DNA of 64,000 nucleotides from Brettanomyces bruxellensis (taxonomy: Eukaryota > Ascomycota > Pichiomycetes > Pichiales > Pichiaceae). Under the pieces are notes generated by a model. The model saw nothing but the letters and a program-made list of their open reading frames with translations. It was not told where the DNA came from and made no database searches. Position numbers and translations under genes: made by a program. Location of the stretch: assembly GCF_011074885.1 (NCBI RefSeq), contig NC_054687.1, positions 1,302,001 to 1,366,000 on the forward strand. The letters are read 5' to 3'. Positions within the stretch are counted from its first letter, which is position 1; each line of letters opens with the position of its first letter. This document shows positions 9,280 through 20,065 of the stretch, in pieces.

Positions 9280-9354
9280 TGCGACCTACAACATTTTGAA
9301 TTTTGTTTTAAGAGTGGTAACGATCGAGGACGATCTTTTTGCAAAGCGCGGTAT
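9280..9354 (+). other. Short 3' region between pol and the 3' LTR, no clear polypurine tract
   Basis: This is where the polypurine tract that primes plus-strand DNA synthesis is expected, touching the LTR at 9355. The bases next to the LTR read GCAAAGCGCGGTAT. The longest purine runs here are only a few bases, so no ordinary tract is visible. Confidence 0.7.
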
Positions 9355-9944
9355 TGTGAGGGATCGAACAAGGAAAAGTCACGTGTTATCCAAATGGTTA
9401 CGTAATATTATGAGCGAAGCAACATGAGCGAATTATTTATTAAAATTGGACGACGAGATGCAAATATTTTATTAAGCAGAAAAACGAGAAAATATTAAAT
9501 GAGTATTTAGCCTTTTTGGAAAACTCAAGATGAAGATAAGAAAGAAGAAGCAACAGCTTAGATAAGAAGAAGATAGAAAAAGAATAAGAAGAACAGAGAT
9601 AAGAATAAGAGAAAATATAACAAGAAGATAAAAATAAGAAAACAAATAAAAACAAATACAAAACAAGTCATTAAAATAAATATAATAACACTTCAAATTA
9701 TAAACATATACAAAGGGGTGCTTTTATCTATATCCTAGTGAATACAAACTAGTTGATTATTTCATTATACATTACTTCCGCACTTACTTAAATTACATCA
9801 TAACATTCTAAAAACACTATTTTACAACATACAATACTTCATCTTTTAGTGGTTTGATTCAACACTTCAAAACAAACACACAAATCACTTTGGACTTACA
9901 TAATCTAAAATAATTTAGGTTCAAACCAAAGCAGACCCCTTACA
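9355..9944 (+). repeat. 3' long terminal repeat
   Basis: 590 bp, offset from the 5' LTR by 5,935 bases and the same at every place compared by eye, including both purine-tract antisense frames. It ends in TTACA followed by the right target duplication. It should supply the RNA polyadenylation signals. Confidence 0.97.
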
Positions 9945-9949
9945 CTGGT
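9945..9949. repeat. Target site duplication, right copy (CTGGT)
   Basis: Matches 3415-3419. It lies 12 to 8 bases before the first base of the mature tRNA-Arg, close to where RNA polymerase III starts transcription. Confidence 0.92.
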
Positions 9950-9956
9950 GCGAATT

Positions 9957-10030
9957 GCCCATGTAGCGTAATTGGTTAGCGCGTTTGACTTCTAATCAAG
10001 AGATTCTGGGTTCGAGTCCCAGCTTGGGTG
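9957..10030 (+). tRNA. tRNA-Arg (anticodon TCT)
   Basis: A 74-base gene without an intron. It folds as a cloverleaf: acceptor GCCCATG/CTTGGGT with one T-T mismatch and a G1-T72 pair, D stem GCGT/GCGC, anticodon stem TTTGA/TCAAG and T stem CTGGG/CCCAG around TTCGAGT. The loop CTTCTAA gives anticodon TCT at 9991-9993, which reads AGA. Sequence and the odd G1-T72 pair agree with yeast tRNA-Arg(UCU). T-runs from about 10045 can end transcription. This gene is the likely target that guided the retrotransposon. Confidence 0.95.
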
Positions 10031-10310
10031 CAGGCAATTTCATATTTTTTTAAATTTTTTGTATACTGAATGCCCAAGGGTGGCACGTGCACTACCAGGT
10101 AAGGAAAAAAGCCATCTCGCCTGATAACAGCAGTCCGAGATTCCTGTCTTGGCAAATACAAGCATTTTTGGGATATGGTCTTATGACAGTAACATGAACC
10201 TTCTTTCGTGTTTTTATTTTTCACATTTTGCCCTTCATTTTGGCCCTGCTTTAAAATCGATCGATACCTTTTTTTTTCTTTACTTCTTTGAAAAAATAAA
10301 GGGGTGCTAG

Positions 10311-13178
10311 ATGATGCAAAGAATGGCAAACTCCTTTTCTCCCGGGGTTGGCGTGATTTGCGAAGTAGACAACAGAGAACATCAAATTGACACTAATGGG
10401 ATTAACAAATTCAGCTTGGGACTCCACGATTCATTACATGAATACAAATCAGAACAAATAGATGCGCATGCTATGTCTTTTTCGGAAGTAGAAAAGAGCA
10501 AGTTGAATGTGGAATCTGACAATGGTAAGAATTTACTGAGAAGTGAATCGATTGAAGATTATATTCCAGATAAAGGAAGAAGAGGCAAACAACGAAAGCC
10601 TAGAATTGCACCCTCGGTGCAAACAACTAAGAATGTTTTGGTTTGCACATCATCATGTCCTTCTTGTTTGTTGAAGCCAATAACTAGGTCGTATCAACAG
10701 AATAACAGACCGTTAGTCAGAAATGAAATTCCAAAGAGGTTTCTTCATCCAGGAATAGAGATGCTTCGTATAACACACAGGAAGAAAGTCAAGAGAATGC
10801 TTAGATTGGATATTGATACGAACCGTCTATACTGGAACACTAAATCAACGTCTTTCCTTGAGATCGAAAAGATCAAATATATCAGACTGGGCGATAATGC
10901 TAGAAATTACAGGGAAGAATTTGGTGTTGCGCCGAAGTTTAAAGATTTGTGGATAACTATAATATACCACAATTACTCAAAATCAAATAATATCAAGGCG
11001 TTGCATGTTATTGCATTGAACAAAACGGACTATAACACATTTCTCTACACACTGAACAATATGGTCTATTTTATGCGGCAACTACAATCTGGACTTTGTA
11101 GTTCGGTAAACAGTGATAGCTTTATTCAGTATCATTGGAATAACACGGTCGCCAATGATGGGAAACTTACATTTAAAAGTGCTCTGAAATTAGCCTTGAA
11201 ACTACACATTTATATAAGCAAGGAATCTTTGTCAAGACAGTTTAGATACGAGGATAAAGAGGCAAAGGGATTTCTTAACTTTCTGCAATACAAATCGTTT
11301 ATTAGGAAACTTGGTCATCGCTCTGAATTCAAAGCAATATTTGAACGCTATTGTGATGGAAACGTGAAAGATTTAATGAACAAGAAAGATTTTAAGAAAT
11401 TCTTGTGCGAAGAGCAGAAGGAGAGAATTTGTGACGAATGTGCGTTGGACCATATTTTCAATGAGTTTTCCTCTAATGGTCAAACTCTAAATTTTGATGA
11501 ATTTACATCTTTTTTAATGAGTCTATACACGAATGGCATTAGAAATCTTGTGGAGGATTACACGAAACCATTGAACGAGTATTTCATTTCATCATCACAC
11601 AATACATATCTTTTGGGAAGACAATTCAATGGCATTTCATCTATTGAAGGCTATATTCGAGCACTTCAAAGAGGATGCAGGTGTATTGAAATCGATGTTT
11701 GGGATGGAGATAATGGCCCGATCGTTACACACGGAATGACATTTACCGGGTCGATTGATTTCAAATCGGTTGTGGAAACGGTGAGAAAATATGCTTTTAT
11801 AACTTCACCCTTTCCTGTTATTATTTCACTTGAGGTTCGCTGCTCTGAAGAAAATCAAATGAAATGCGTAAACATTCTTAAAGAAGTGCTTGGATCAACA
11901 CTTCTACATGGAAGACTTGACAACAACCAAACAACGCTTCCTTCTCCTCTCGAGTTAAAACATAGGATTCTTCTTAAGGTTAAAAAATCAAGAATGAGTT
12001 CTATCCCAACTTCATATATTGATAATTCCATGTACGGCTCACAATCAACGACCACATCATCGTTCAGTGAAGACTCTACATTTACATATCCGTTGGTAAG
12101 CTCGAGTACGAATCCTACGTCAGGACAACTTTCATCTGGCTCTCTATCATCTAGCTCATCCAACACTACACAGGTTATAATGACGAAAATAATGCCAAGA
12201 GCTAAGAGATCAGTACCAATAATTACTGAATTGAGTTCTATGGCATTCTACACTGTTGGTTTAAAATTCCGAAACTTCTCTCTTCCGGAATCGAAGACTT
12301 TTAATCATTGCTTTTCATTTAGTGACCGCACAGTGTCCAAGATGCTTAAAGAGATTACGAAATTTAATGCCATAATGAAACATAATAGAAACTACTTAAT
12401 GAGGATCTACCCATCCGTTTATAGATTCAAGTCGGATAACTTCAATCCGTTAGCATTTTGGTCACTAGGCTGTCAAATAGCGGCCACAAATTGGCAGGTT
12501 TACGATGCGGGTCAGCAGATTAATGAGGCATTGTTTAATGTTGGTACATGTTCTGGGTATATCCTGAAGCCCAAATCACTGAGAATGCATAAGGATAAAT
12601 TTCGGAAGACAAAGGACTTTCAGAATGTTATGAGATTTGATAAATTGAATTTCATAGAGTTGAATATCATTTCTGCTCAACAGCTTCCTAAATCTAAAGA
12701 TATGAAAATGAAAACTTTTGATCCATACATTGAGGTTGAGCTGTATAGCGGTAAAGTTCTTGACGCCGAGTATGAGATGGGATCAACAAATATGATTAAA
12801 ATGGGGGAATCTTTAATTAAAATTAATCCCGACAGCATGGCCAATCATGGATCAGAATTTGATTCTCAGAAACTAATCAACTTGGGCTCCCCTTCTCTTG
12901 TCTTCAGGACCTCATCAGTTTTACAAAATGGATTTAATCCTATCTGGAATGAGAAGCTTAAGTGCAAGTTTTGCGCAAATAAAGAAGATATGGTGTTCTT
13001 GAGATTCCTCGTGAAATGTAATACACCAGATAAAAGTGATGTGCTTCTTGGAATTTACTGTTGTCGGCTGAGCTATCTTAAGCAAGGATACAGACATCTT
13101 CCTATATATGATCTTCAGGGTGAAGAATACATTTATTCCTCTTTATTCTTCCATGTTAATTATGGTGAGTGTGAATGA
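10311..13178 (+). CDS. PLC1: Phosphoinositide-specific phospholipase C, Plc1
   Basis: 955 residues. The order is a Ser/Lys-rich N-terminus, a PH-like region (about 150-255), EF-hand-like segments (about 290-410), catalytic X box, a Ser-rich linker, Y box and C2 domain. The X box shows SSSHNTYLLGRQFNG and RCIEIDVWDG...THG, with both catalytic histidines and the acidic calcium ligands. The C2 domain starts near FIELNIISAQQLPKSKD. Plc1 cleaves PIP2 to diacylglycerol and IP3, which feeds the inositol polyphosphate kinases that act in mRNA export and transcription. It is longer than S. cerevisiae Plc1 (869 residues), mainly in the N-terminus and X-Y linker. ATG codons at 10311 and 10314 are adjacent; the first is used here. 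Confidence 0.95.
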   Translation: MMQRMANSFSPGVGVICEVDNREHQIDTNGINKFSLGLHDSLHEYKSEQIDAHAMSFSEVEKSKLNVESDNGKNLLRSESIEDYIPDKGRRGKQRKPRIAPSVQTTKNVLVCTSSCPSCLLKPITRSYQQNNRPLVRNEIPKRFLHPGIEMLRITHRKKVKRMLRLDIDTNRLYWNTKSTSFLEIEKIKYIRLGDNARNYREEFGVAPKFKDLWITIIYHNYSKSNNIKALHVIALNKTDYNTFLYTLNNMVYFMRQLQSGLCSSVNSDSFIQYHWNNTVANDGKLTFKSALKLALKLHIYISKESLSRQFRYEDKEAKGFLNFLQYKSFIRKLGHRSEFKAIFERYCDGNVKDLMNKKDFKKFLCEEQKERICDECALDHIFNEFSSNGQTLNFDEFTSFLMSLYTNGIRNLVEDYTKPLNEYFISSSHNTYLLGRQFNGISSIEGYIRALQRGCRCIEIDVWDGDNGPIVTHGMTFTGSIDFKSVVETVRKYAFITSPFPVIISLEVRCSEENQMKCVNILKEVLGSTLLHGRLDNNQTTLPSPLELKHRILLKVKKSRMSSIPTSYIDNSMYGSQSTTTSSFSEDSTFTYPLVSSSTNPTSGQLSSGSLSSSSSNTTQVIMTKIMPRAKRSVPIITELSSMAFYTVGLKFRNFSLPESKTFNHCFSFSDRTVSKMLKEITKFNAIMKHNRNYLMRIYPSVYRFKSDNFNPLAFWSLGCQIAATNWQVYDAGQQINEALFNVGTCSGYILKPKSLRMHKDKFRKTKDFQNVMRFDKLNFIELNIISAQQLPKSKDMKMKTFDPYIEVELYSGKVLDAEYEMGSTNMIKMGESLIKINPDSMANHGSEFDSQKLINLGSPSLVFRTSSVLQNGFNPIWNEKLKCKFCANKEDMVFLRFLVKCNTPDKSDVLLGIYCCRLSYLKQGYRHLPIYDLQGEEYIYSSLFFHVNYGECE

Positions 13179-13314
13179 TTATGAATAATGCTTTTTTTTT
13201 TTTTTCTATATTGGGATATTTTAGTTCTACTGTATATACTTGATACCTATTAATGCATTTATATTTCTAAGAAGCAATTACTGTACATGCGCATAAAATA
13301 ACGTTCCTTCTAGT

Positions 13315-14802
13315 TCAGAAGTACGACATGATATCGTCATCTTCACTAACCTTTTTCTGTGATTCCATGTCTTGCCTTTTCTTGCCTGCAAGAAGCTCTC
13401 TTCTAGTTTCCGGGCCCATATCTTTATGACCTCTCTGCCTTATCACCTCCATTAGGAAATCACGCTGGTCTTCAGTAATATCATTCTTATATCTCTGTGC
13501 AAATGCAAGCAACGCTTTATGCCAAACAACAGGAAGTTGTGGGGCCTCTTTTATTTTACGTTGTTCAGAATTCTCAAATGTGTCGTCTGCGTCAAGCATA
13601 ACATCCTTGCTCGATTGATCCGTGATGACCCTGAACTTCATAAAATAGAACACGAGATCATCAATAGTTTGATATGGCAATGCGTATTTTTTCTCTATCA
13701 AAACCCGGATGAAAACAGTGGCCTGTGGACTGAAATCCCTCTGAAGCAACCATGAAAGAGCCACAGAAGCATGCTGGACTGGAATAGAACACTTTTTAAG
13801 AATAGAAGCGACAATCATTGCTTCTCTTGCAGTGCACTGCTCTTCAACTAACGGGAAAAGGAAACCTTTAAAGAACGCAGCGGGTTTATATATACACTTC
13901 TTCAAAGACATGTACAAATGGTAATTCAACTTGTGATCCTCACTCTCTTCAATGTTATCCCTGAATCTTGGATATAGGACCATGCTCACAAACCTTTGTG
14001 CTTTATTTGAAGGAAGGTTGGACACAAATAGTCTCGTTGCCTCATACACCACATTTGGGGTCCACTTTTCTGGATTTGTCACGTATAAAATATCCTCCCA
14101 GTTCTTGATGGATGGTAGAACTTTAAACAACTTAGGTAGTTTTCCATGAGTCCAGGCACTCAAACTTTCACCAACCTTTTCATAAGCTTCAATCACTCTA
14201 GGAGGAAGAAAGACCTCACCCTGCTCTGGCTCCTCCTTATCACCCACATTCTGACTTTGCTCTTCTTCCTGACTCTTTGTCTGTTCTTCCATCTCTTTCT
14301 CTCGTATTTTTTCCAAAATCTTATCGGCCAAGTTGAAACTACCAGCAACAGCTGAAGTTGAAGTCTGGGCATCTGGCTTGAAATACGACTCGAAAAGTTT
14401 CATATCCTGTTCATCCGCATCTTGTATTTCTATTTCTTCTTCTCCATAGTCTTCATCAACTTCCTCGTCATCTTTCTCTTTTTCCTCTTCATCGGATTCC
14501 AAGTCAGAGCCTGCAAGGTTAAACTGTGATGCAGCTTTCCGGTTAGCTTGGTCCTCTTCTTCCTGCTCAATTTCCTCCTGTTGCTCCTTAGCTAACTTTA
14601 AAATCTTTCTGGATGATGCTGCATCAAATGTGACCTCATCCTGGTTTTTCCCCTCGTTGTTCTGTGCTTTTCCTTTCTTCTTGGAAACTTTGGAAGCTTT
14701 TCTACCAGAGGCTCTTAGATTTCCTTTTTCTGCCGCTATATCCTTGTAAAGCGGAACATGGCGAGACTGGTCTCTCATACTCTTAGTTGTGACCTTTGGC
14801 AT
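13315..14802 (-). CDS. ENP1: Enp1/bystin, 40S ribosomal subunit assembly factor
   Basis: 495 residues from the ATG at 14802 (MPKVTTKSMRDQSRH). An ATG 24 bases further upstream is also in frame but adds unconserved residues. The N-terminus is basic, then strongly acidic with Glu/Asp runs. The bystin core carries TWTHGKLPKLFKVLPS, YVTNPEKWTPNVVYEATRLF, KKYALPYQT and RYKNDITEDQRDFL, all near-identical to S. cerevisiae Enp1. Enp1 binds pre-40S particles in the nucleolus and travels with them to the cytoplasm. Hrr25, also encoded in this window, phosphorylates Enp1 and Ltv1. It is divergent from SRM1 over a 300-bp shared promoter. Confidence 0.95.
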   Translation of the reverse strand: MPKVTTKSMRDQSRHVPLYKDIAAEKGNLRASGRKASKVSKKKGKAQNNEGKNQDEVTFDAASSRKILKLAKEQQEEIEQEEEDQANRKAASQFNLAGSDLESDEEEKEKDDEEVDEDYGEEEIEIQDADEQDMKLFESYFKPDAQTSTSAVAGSFNLADKILEKIREKEMEEQTKSQEEEQSQNVGDKEEPEQGEVFLPPRVIEAYEKVGESLSAWTHGKLPKLFKVLPSIKNWEDILYVTNPEKWTPNVVYEATRLFVSNLPSNKAQRFVSMVLYPRFRDNIEESEDHKLNYHLYMSLKKCIYKPAAFFKGFLFPLVEEQCTAREAMIVASILKKCSIPVQHASVALSWLLQRDFSPQATVFIRVLIEKKYALPYQTIDDLVFYFMKFRVITDQSSKDVMLDADDTFENSEQRKIKEAPQLPVVWHKALLAFAQRYKNDITEDQRDFLMEVIRQRGHKDMGPETRRELLAGKKRQDMESQKKVSEDDDIMSYF

Positions 14803-14941
14803 ATTTATTTGCGATTGCTCGTGCAAGAATTCGAGTTCAGCAAGACTTTTCCAGAAAACTGTTCATTCCAGATGAAAAGGATTTAGATCTAAATCATAGT
14901 ATCCCCTCAGTGCAGCTGAAAAAAAAAAAAAAAAATTGTAA

Positions 14942-14950
14942 AAAAATTTT
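14942..14950. promoter_or_regulatory. RRPE-like element in the ENP1-SRM1 divergent promoter
   Basis: AAAAATTTT, the core of the ribosomal RNA processing element, lies between long A-runs, 140 bases upstream of the ENP1 start and 153 bases upstream of the SRM1 start. ENP1 is a ribosome biogenesis gene, the class this element controls in yeasts. The flanking A-runs make a chance match possible. Confidence 0.45.
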
Positions 14951-15102
14951 TAGGGCAAGGCTAGCGAAAAAAAAAAAAAAAAAAAAAAATCCGATGCAAA
15001 TAACCTCATTTAAATTGATTTGAGATCATCACTAAATCACGTTCGCCTCTTTGTTCGACATTTGGCACAGTTTAGGAACACCGGAAGTTTGTACTAACAA
15101 AG

Positions 15103-16563
15103 ATGGTTGCATTATCTAGAAAGAGAAAATCAACACACACAAACCCAAAGACAGTTTCTGCCAAAAGGGCCCGGAGATCGCACTCCCTGGAATGGAAGCG
15201 TGCTTCAAGGATGAAGACCATCAACAAGAGTCCAAAAGGCCATAGGGAGCCATTGGATTTCTTTGTTTGGGGTTCGGGATCAATGTGTGAGCTTGGACTT
15301 GGGCCGAAATCAAAGACAAAGGAGGTCAGGAGACCGAGATTAAACCCATATTTGAAAAAGGAGGAAGTGGGGATAGTGGACTTCGCTGTTGGTGGTATGC
15401 ACACCCTTGCACTTGACAAGAGCAACAACGTGTGGTCGTGGGGAACCAATGACATGGGTGTGTTGGGAAGAAACACATCTTTGAAGAAGGAGACACCATT
15501 GGATGAGAAAGAGGAGGAGGATGAAGACGATGAAGATGATGATTTGAATGAGGCAGAATCCACGCCAGGTCTTGTTGAAGGTCTTCCAAAGGACAAGAGG
15601 ATTGTTCAATTGGCTGCCACGGATAACTTGTCGGCAGCATTGCTTGAAACTGGTGAGGTTTATGCTTGGGGTACCTTCAGATGCAACGAAGGAATTCTTG
15701 GTTTCAGCAAGAAGGTGAAAATACAGAAGACACCGGTGCAAATCGAGGATTTCGACAACATAGTGCAGATTGCCGCTGGAAAGGACCACTTGCTAGCACT
15801 GGACAGCAAGGGTGTGGCCTATGCCTGGGGAAACGGCCAGCAGTTCCAGTTGGGCCGTAAGATTATGGAAAGAACTAGAATGACCTCCCTAGAACCACGC
15901 TCTTTTGGATTGAAGAACGTCAAGTACGTTGGAAGCGGTGATTACCACTCGATGGCCATCACGCACGACGGCAAGGTCTACACCTGGGGTCTCAATCAGT
16001 TTGGACAGTGCGGAATTGCATCCAACATCGAGGATGGCTCGATTGTCAGTCGTCCAACTGAGGTCACCGAGCTTTCCGGTAAGGACATTGTTGCAATTAC
16101 AGGTGGTGAGCACCACACGTTGGCACTCTCATCGTCCGGCGAGGTGTACGTGTTTGGAAGATACGACATGAAGGAAATTGGTATTCCTGAGGACAAGCTG
16201 CCTTTGGATGACTGTGTCAAGGACGCTAGAGGACACGTCAGATGTCTCCCAGTTCCAACTAAGTTGACCAGCCTACCACCAATCAAAGCTGTCGCAGCCG
16301 GCCCCCACCACTCCCTTGCACTCACCAAAGATGGTGTTGTGTATGCTTGGGGATTTGCCGATACTTTTGCAGTCGGTTTGGGAATGCTAGACGATGACGT
16401 CGACCACCCAACCAGAATAGACAACACTGCCACGAGAAATCATGCAATAGAGTTGATTGGATGCGGAGGCCAGTTCAGTGTCAGTGCTGGAAATAGGTTG
16501 CCCGACGACAAGGCTGAGTCTAGAAAGGCTTCTGTTGAGAAGTTCGAGGAGAACTTGGCATGA
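15103..16563 (+). CDS. SRM1: RCC1-family guanine nucleotide exchange factor for Ran/Gsp1
   Basis: 486 residues forming the seven-bladed RCC1 propeller. Repeats are marked by GxGSMCELGLG, VWSWGTNDMGVLG, VYAWGTFRCNEG, YAWGNGQQFQLGR, YTWGLNQFGQCG and YAWGFADTFAVGLG. An acidic loop (about residues 130-150) interrupts the second blade, as in S. cerevisiae Prp20. The N-terminus is basic and fits chromatin binding and nuclear import. Srm1/Prp20 loads GTP on Gsp1 at chromatin and so sets the direction of nuclear transport. Conserved leucines written CTG show standard decoding. A TACTAAC sequence a few bases before the ATG is too close to it to be a branch point. Confidence 0.96.
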   Translation: MVALSRKRKSTHTNPKTVSAKRARRSHSLEWKRASRMKTINKSPKGHREPLDFFVWGSGSMCELGLGPKSKTKEVRRPRLNPYLKKEEVGIVDFAVGGMHTLALDKSNNVWSWGTNDMGVLGRNTSLKKETPLDEKEEEDEDDEDDDLNEAESTPGLVEGLPKDKRIVQLAATDNLSAALLETGEVYAWGTFRCNEGILGFSKKVKIQKTPVQIEDFDNIVQIAAGKDHLLALDSKGVAYAWGNGQQFQLGRKIMERTRMTSLEPRSFGLKNVKYVGSGDYHSMAITHDGKVYTWGLNQFGQCGIASNIEDGSIVSRPTEVTELSGKDIVAITGGEHHTLALSSSGEVYVFGRYDMKEIGIPEDKLPLDDCVKDARGHVRCLPVPTKLTSLPPIKAVAAGPHHSLALTKDGVVYAWGFADTFAVGLGMLDDDVDHPTRIDNTATRNHAIELIGCGGQFSVSAGNRLPDDKAESRKASVEKFEENLA

Positions 16564-16741
16564 ACGAATTTTACGATGTACGCTTGAAAGCACACACACT
16601 CTCACTTTTTTCCTAGAGATGTATTATATTATATTATACTACTGTTGAATTTATGATTCTCATATATATGTAAACTGTCTATTGATTCCATTTTACTGCA
16701 ATTTCCTACTCTATTTTGCATTCGCAGAGCACCGCAACCGC

Positions 16742-18436
16742 TTACTCGTCCATACGCACATTTAACCCGTGTCCGATCATGTATTTCTTCACGTCCAAAA
16801 CCGTATAGTCTCCACGATGGAACATTCCGGCTCCCAAAGCTGCATCTGCACCCGTTTCGTTAAATACATCGACGAAATCCTGCGGTTTGCCGGCACCAGA
16901 TGAGGCAATAACAGGAATACTGACTGCAGACTTGATCTGGTTGATCAACTCAAAGTCATAGCCTTGGTTTGTGCCATCTCTGTCTATGCAGTTGAGCAAA
17001 ACTTCCCCTGCACCCAACTTTTCGCATGCCTGGCACAACTCATATGCACCCAGCTCGTGAACTTTCCTACCACCCTGCGAAGTAACACGATAATAGCAGT
17101 ATTCTTCCCCATTTGGACCCTTGTCCTTGGTCTTTATCATGTTGTATTTGCAGCCGGCCGGATCTGCCACGTAGTATCTTTTAGGATCGACAGATATGAC
17201 CACTGCCTGGTTACCGTACGCTTCTGAAATCGTCTCTATTGGAGTCTTTCCGGTGGGCTTTTCACCTCTTGCAATGTATTCTTCGGCGGCTTTCACGGCA
17301 TCCGAACCAATCGAAACTTTATCGGCACCAGCGCGGAAATATAGAGTTGCAACCTCAAGGGCAGAGATCACGGTTCCATCCGGATCAACAACAGTCCTGA
17401 TTCCTCCACCCACAGTGAGAGGAACAAAACAGGTCTTGGCAGCCTGTCTCAACACCTCAAGCATAGGCTGGTCTTTGATTGGTGAGTTTCTAAAGGATGT
17501 GATGTTAAGAAACGTGACTTCGTCCGCACCCTGCTTGTAGTACTTTTCTGCCAACTTGACAGGCTTTCCAAGATTTCTAACATCTCCACCACTTGCCTTC
17601 TTCTCTCTCACATTGTACTGGTCTCCCTTGGTCACAACCAAGTCGCCTTCGTCGTTTGTCCGCACATCTAGGCATGCTATTATACGGTGTGTTAGTCCAG
17701 TCCTTGTGTCTTTCAATTCGACACCCGAGTTTCCAGGAGGCAAGTAACTTGGCAAGACATCAAGTGAGACTTCTTTTTCCTGCTCTAGGAATGCTCTGAT
17801 GACCTTTAATCCGGCCTTACCGGACTTCTCCGGGTGAAACTGCGTAGCAAAAATGTTATCTTTGGCAATTGCCGCCAAAAACTTCTCCTCCCCGTACTGG
17901 GCCAAAGCCAATTTCCAACCTTGCGACTTTTCTAGGTCTGAAATCTGTGCTTCATCCACAATTGCCGCATAAGAGTGAACAAAGTAGTACCTGGCGGCAG
18001 GATTCAAGTTGTACATTGTTTTTCCACTTTTGTTCAACTCTGGCACTGTAAGCTTATTCCATCCTATTTCCGGCACCGTCTTTGTCTTTTCATCGAACTT
18101 CTTCAATTGCAAATCGAGAAAGTTCAATCCCTTTGTATCCTGGCTCTCTTCTGATCCACTAAACAAGGCCTGGACACCAACGCAAATTCCCATAAATGGC
18201 TTTCCAGAGGCCACGTAAGCTTTAATTGGCTCCACAAATCCCATCTTGCGTAATTGATCCATCACGTGGCCAAAATTTCCCACTCCGGGCAAGATCAACC
18301 TTTCCGCCGATGCCAAAGCTGGGTCTGTTCCTTTTTTAATGAAGCTGACTTGGAATCCCAAATGTTCGATTGCATTTCTCAAAGACTGAAGATTTCCGCT
18401 CTCGGCGTCAATCACGTGAACAACCTTGTTTGTCAT
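16742..18436 (-). CDS. HIS7: Imidazole glycerol phosphate synthase (glutamine amidotransferase-cyclase)
   Basis: 564 residues, fusing the two bacterial subunits HisH and HisF, as is usual in fungi. The amidotransferase half (about 1-210) has the nucleophile in [10 protein letters not shown] and the His/Glu pair in FHPEKSG. The cyclase half starts near [14 protein letters not shown] and has TVGGGIRT and [11 protein letters not shown]. The enzyme makes ammonia from glutamine and channels it to form imidazole glycerol phosphate and AICAR, linking histidine and purine synthesis. Length matches S. cerevisiae His7 (552 residues). It is tandem with ARO4, both on the minus strand, with 429 bp between them including a Gcn4-type site. 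Confidence 0.97.
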   Translation of the reverse strand: MTNKVVHVIDAESGNLQSLRNAIEHLGFQVSFIKKGTDPALASAERLILPGVGNFGHVMDQLRKMGFVEPIKAYVASGKPFMGICVGVQALFSGSEESQDTKGLNFLDLQLKKFDEKTKTVPEIGWNKLTVPELNKSGKTMYNLNPAARYYFVHSYAAIVDEAQISDLEKSQGWKLALAQYGEEKFLAAIAKDNIFATQFHPEKSGKAGLKVIRAFLEQEKEVSLDVLPSYLPPGNSGVELKDTRTGLTHRIIACLDVRTNDEGDLVVTKGDQYNVREKKASGGDVRNLGKPVKLAEKYYKQGADEVTFLNITSFRNSPIKDQPMLEVLRQAAKTCFVPLTVGGGIRTVVDPDGTVISALEVATLYFRAGADKVSIGSDAVKAAEEYIARGEKPTGKTPIETISEAYGNQAVVISVDPKRYYVADPAGCKYNMIKTKDKGPNGEEYCYYRVTSQGGRKVHELGAYELCQACEKLGAGEVLLNCIDRDGTNQGYDFELINQIKSAVSIPVIASSGAGKPQDFVDVFNETGADAALGAGMFHRGDYTVLDVKKYMIGHGLNVRMDE

Positions 18437-18652
18437 TTTTGTATGGCGACTACGAGTGATACGAATTGCACTGCTGATCTCAAAAACACCTCATAAAACG
18501 GGAGTACCTGCTGGATATATGAGTAGTTTTTTTAATACCGTTTTTTTTATTTATATGGCTACTCCCATTCGCTTTTTCGCTTGATATCACACATTGAAAA
18601 AAAAAAAGCTTAGCGCGAAAATTGATAGATGATTGAAAAGTGAAAAAAAAAA

Positions 18653-18658
18653 GAGTCA
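18653..18658. promoter_or_regulatory. Gcn4-type site upstream of HIS7
   Basis: GAGTCA, the reverse complement of the TGACTC core, lies 217 bases upstream of the HIS7 start. General amino-acid control through Gcn4 is known for HIS7 in S. cerevisiae. A six-base match alone is weak; gene identity supports it. Confidence 0.5.
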
Positions 18659-18865
18659 CACGTAGTGGTAACGTAGAACAGATCAAAGAAGCAGTTCAAC
18701 ACATCTTTAAAAGTTAGCCGCCAACAAAAATACAGTACGTCTGAGGATCGCCAGCAAAAGAAAAATACACTACAAAAGGTTAAAAGTCTTAGATAGATAT
18801 TCATTGCAAAAGGATACAAAATCCAGTCGATTCGAAGCGATGTAAATATACAGAAAAGCGAAAAA

Positions 18866-20065
<1,200 letters not shown>

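Larger units (their letters stand above)
3420..9944 (+). mobile_element. Complete Ty3/gypsy-type LTR retrotransposon (6,525 bp)
   Basis: The element has two 590-bp direct LTRs (TGTGAG...TTACA), a primer binding site, gag, pol in the order protease, reverse transcriptase, RNase H, integrase, and a 5-bp target duplication. Integrase lying after RNase H marks it as Ty3/gypsy (Metaviridae) rather than Ty1/copia. Both ORFs are open, I saw no difference between the LTRs, and the catalytic motifs read are intact, so it looks recently inserted and possibly active. It lies just upstream of a tRNA-Arg gene in the same orientation, as expected for Ty3-like targeting to the Pol III start site. Unusual points are a -1 frameshift architecture, no zinc knuckle in Gag and no clear polypurine tract. 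Confidence 0.97.

Noticed and set aside
15092..15098. TACTAAC just upstream of the SRM1 ATG as part of an intron
   Set aside because: The following AG would be only a few bases away, and the protein start after it matches a normal RCC1 N-terminus.
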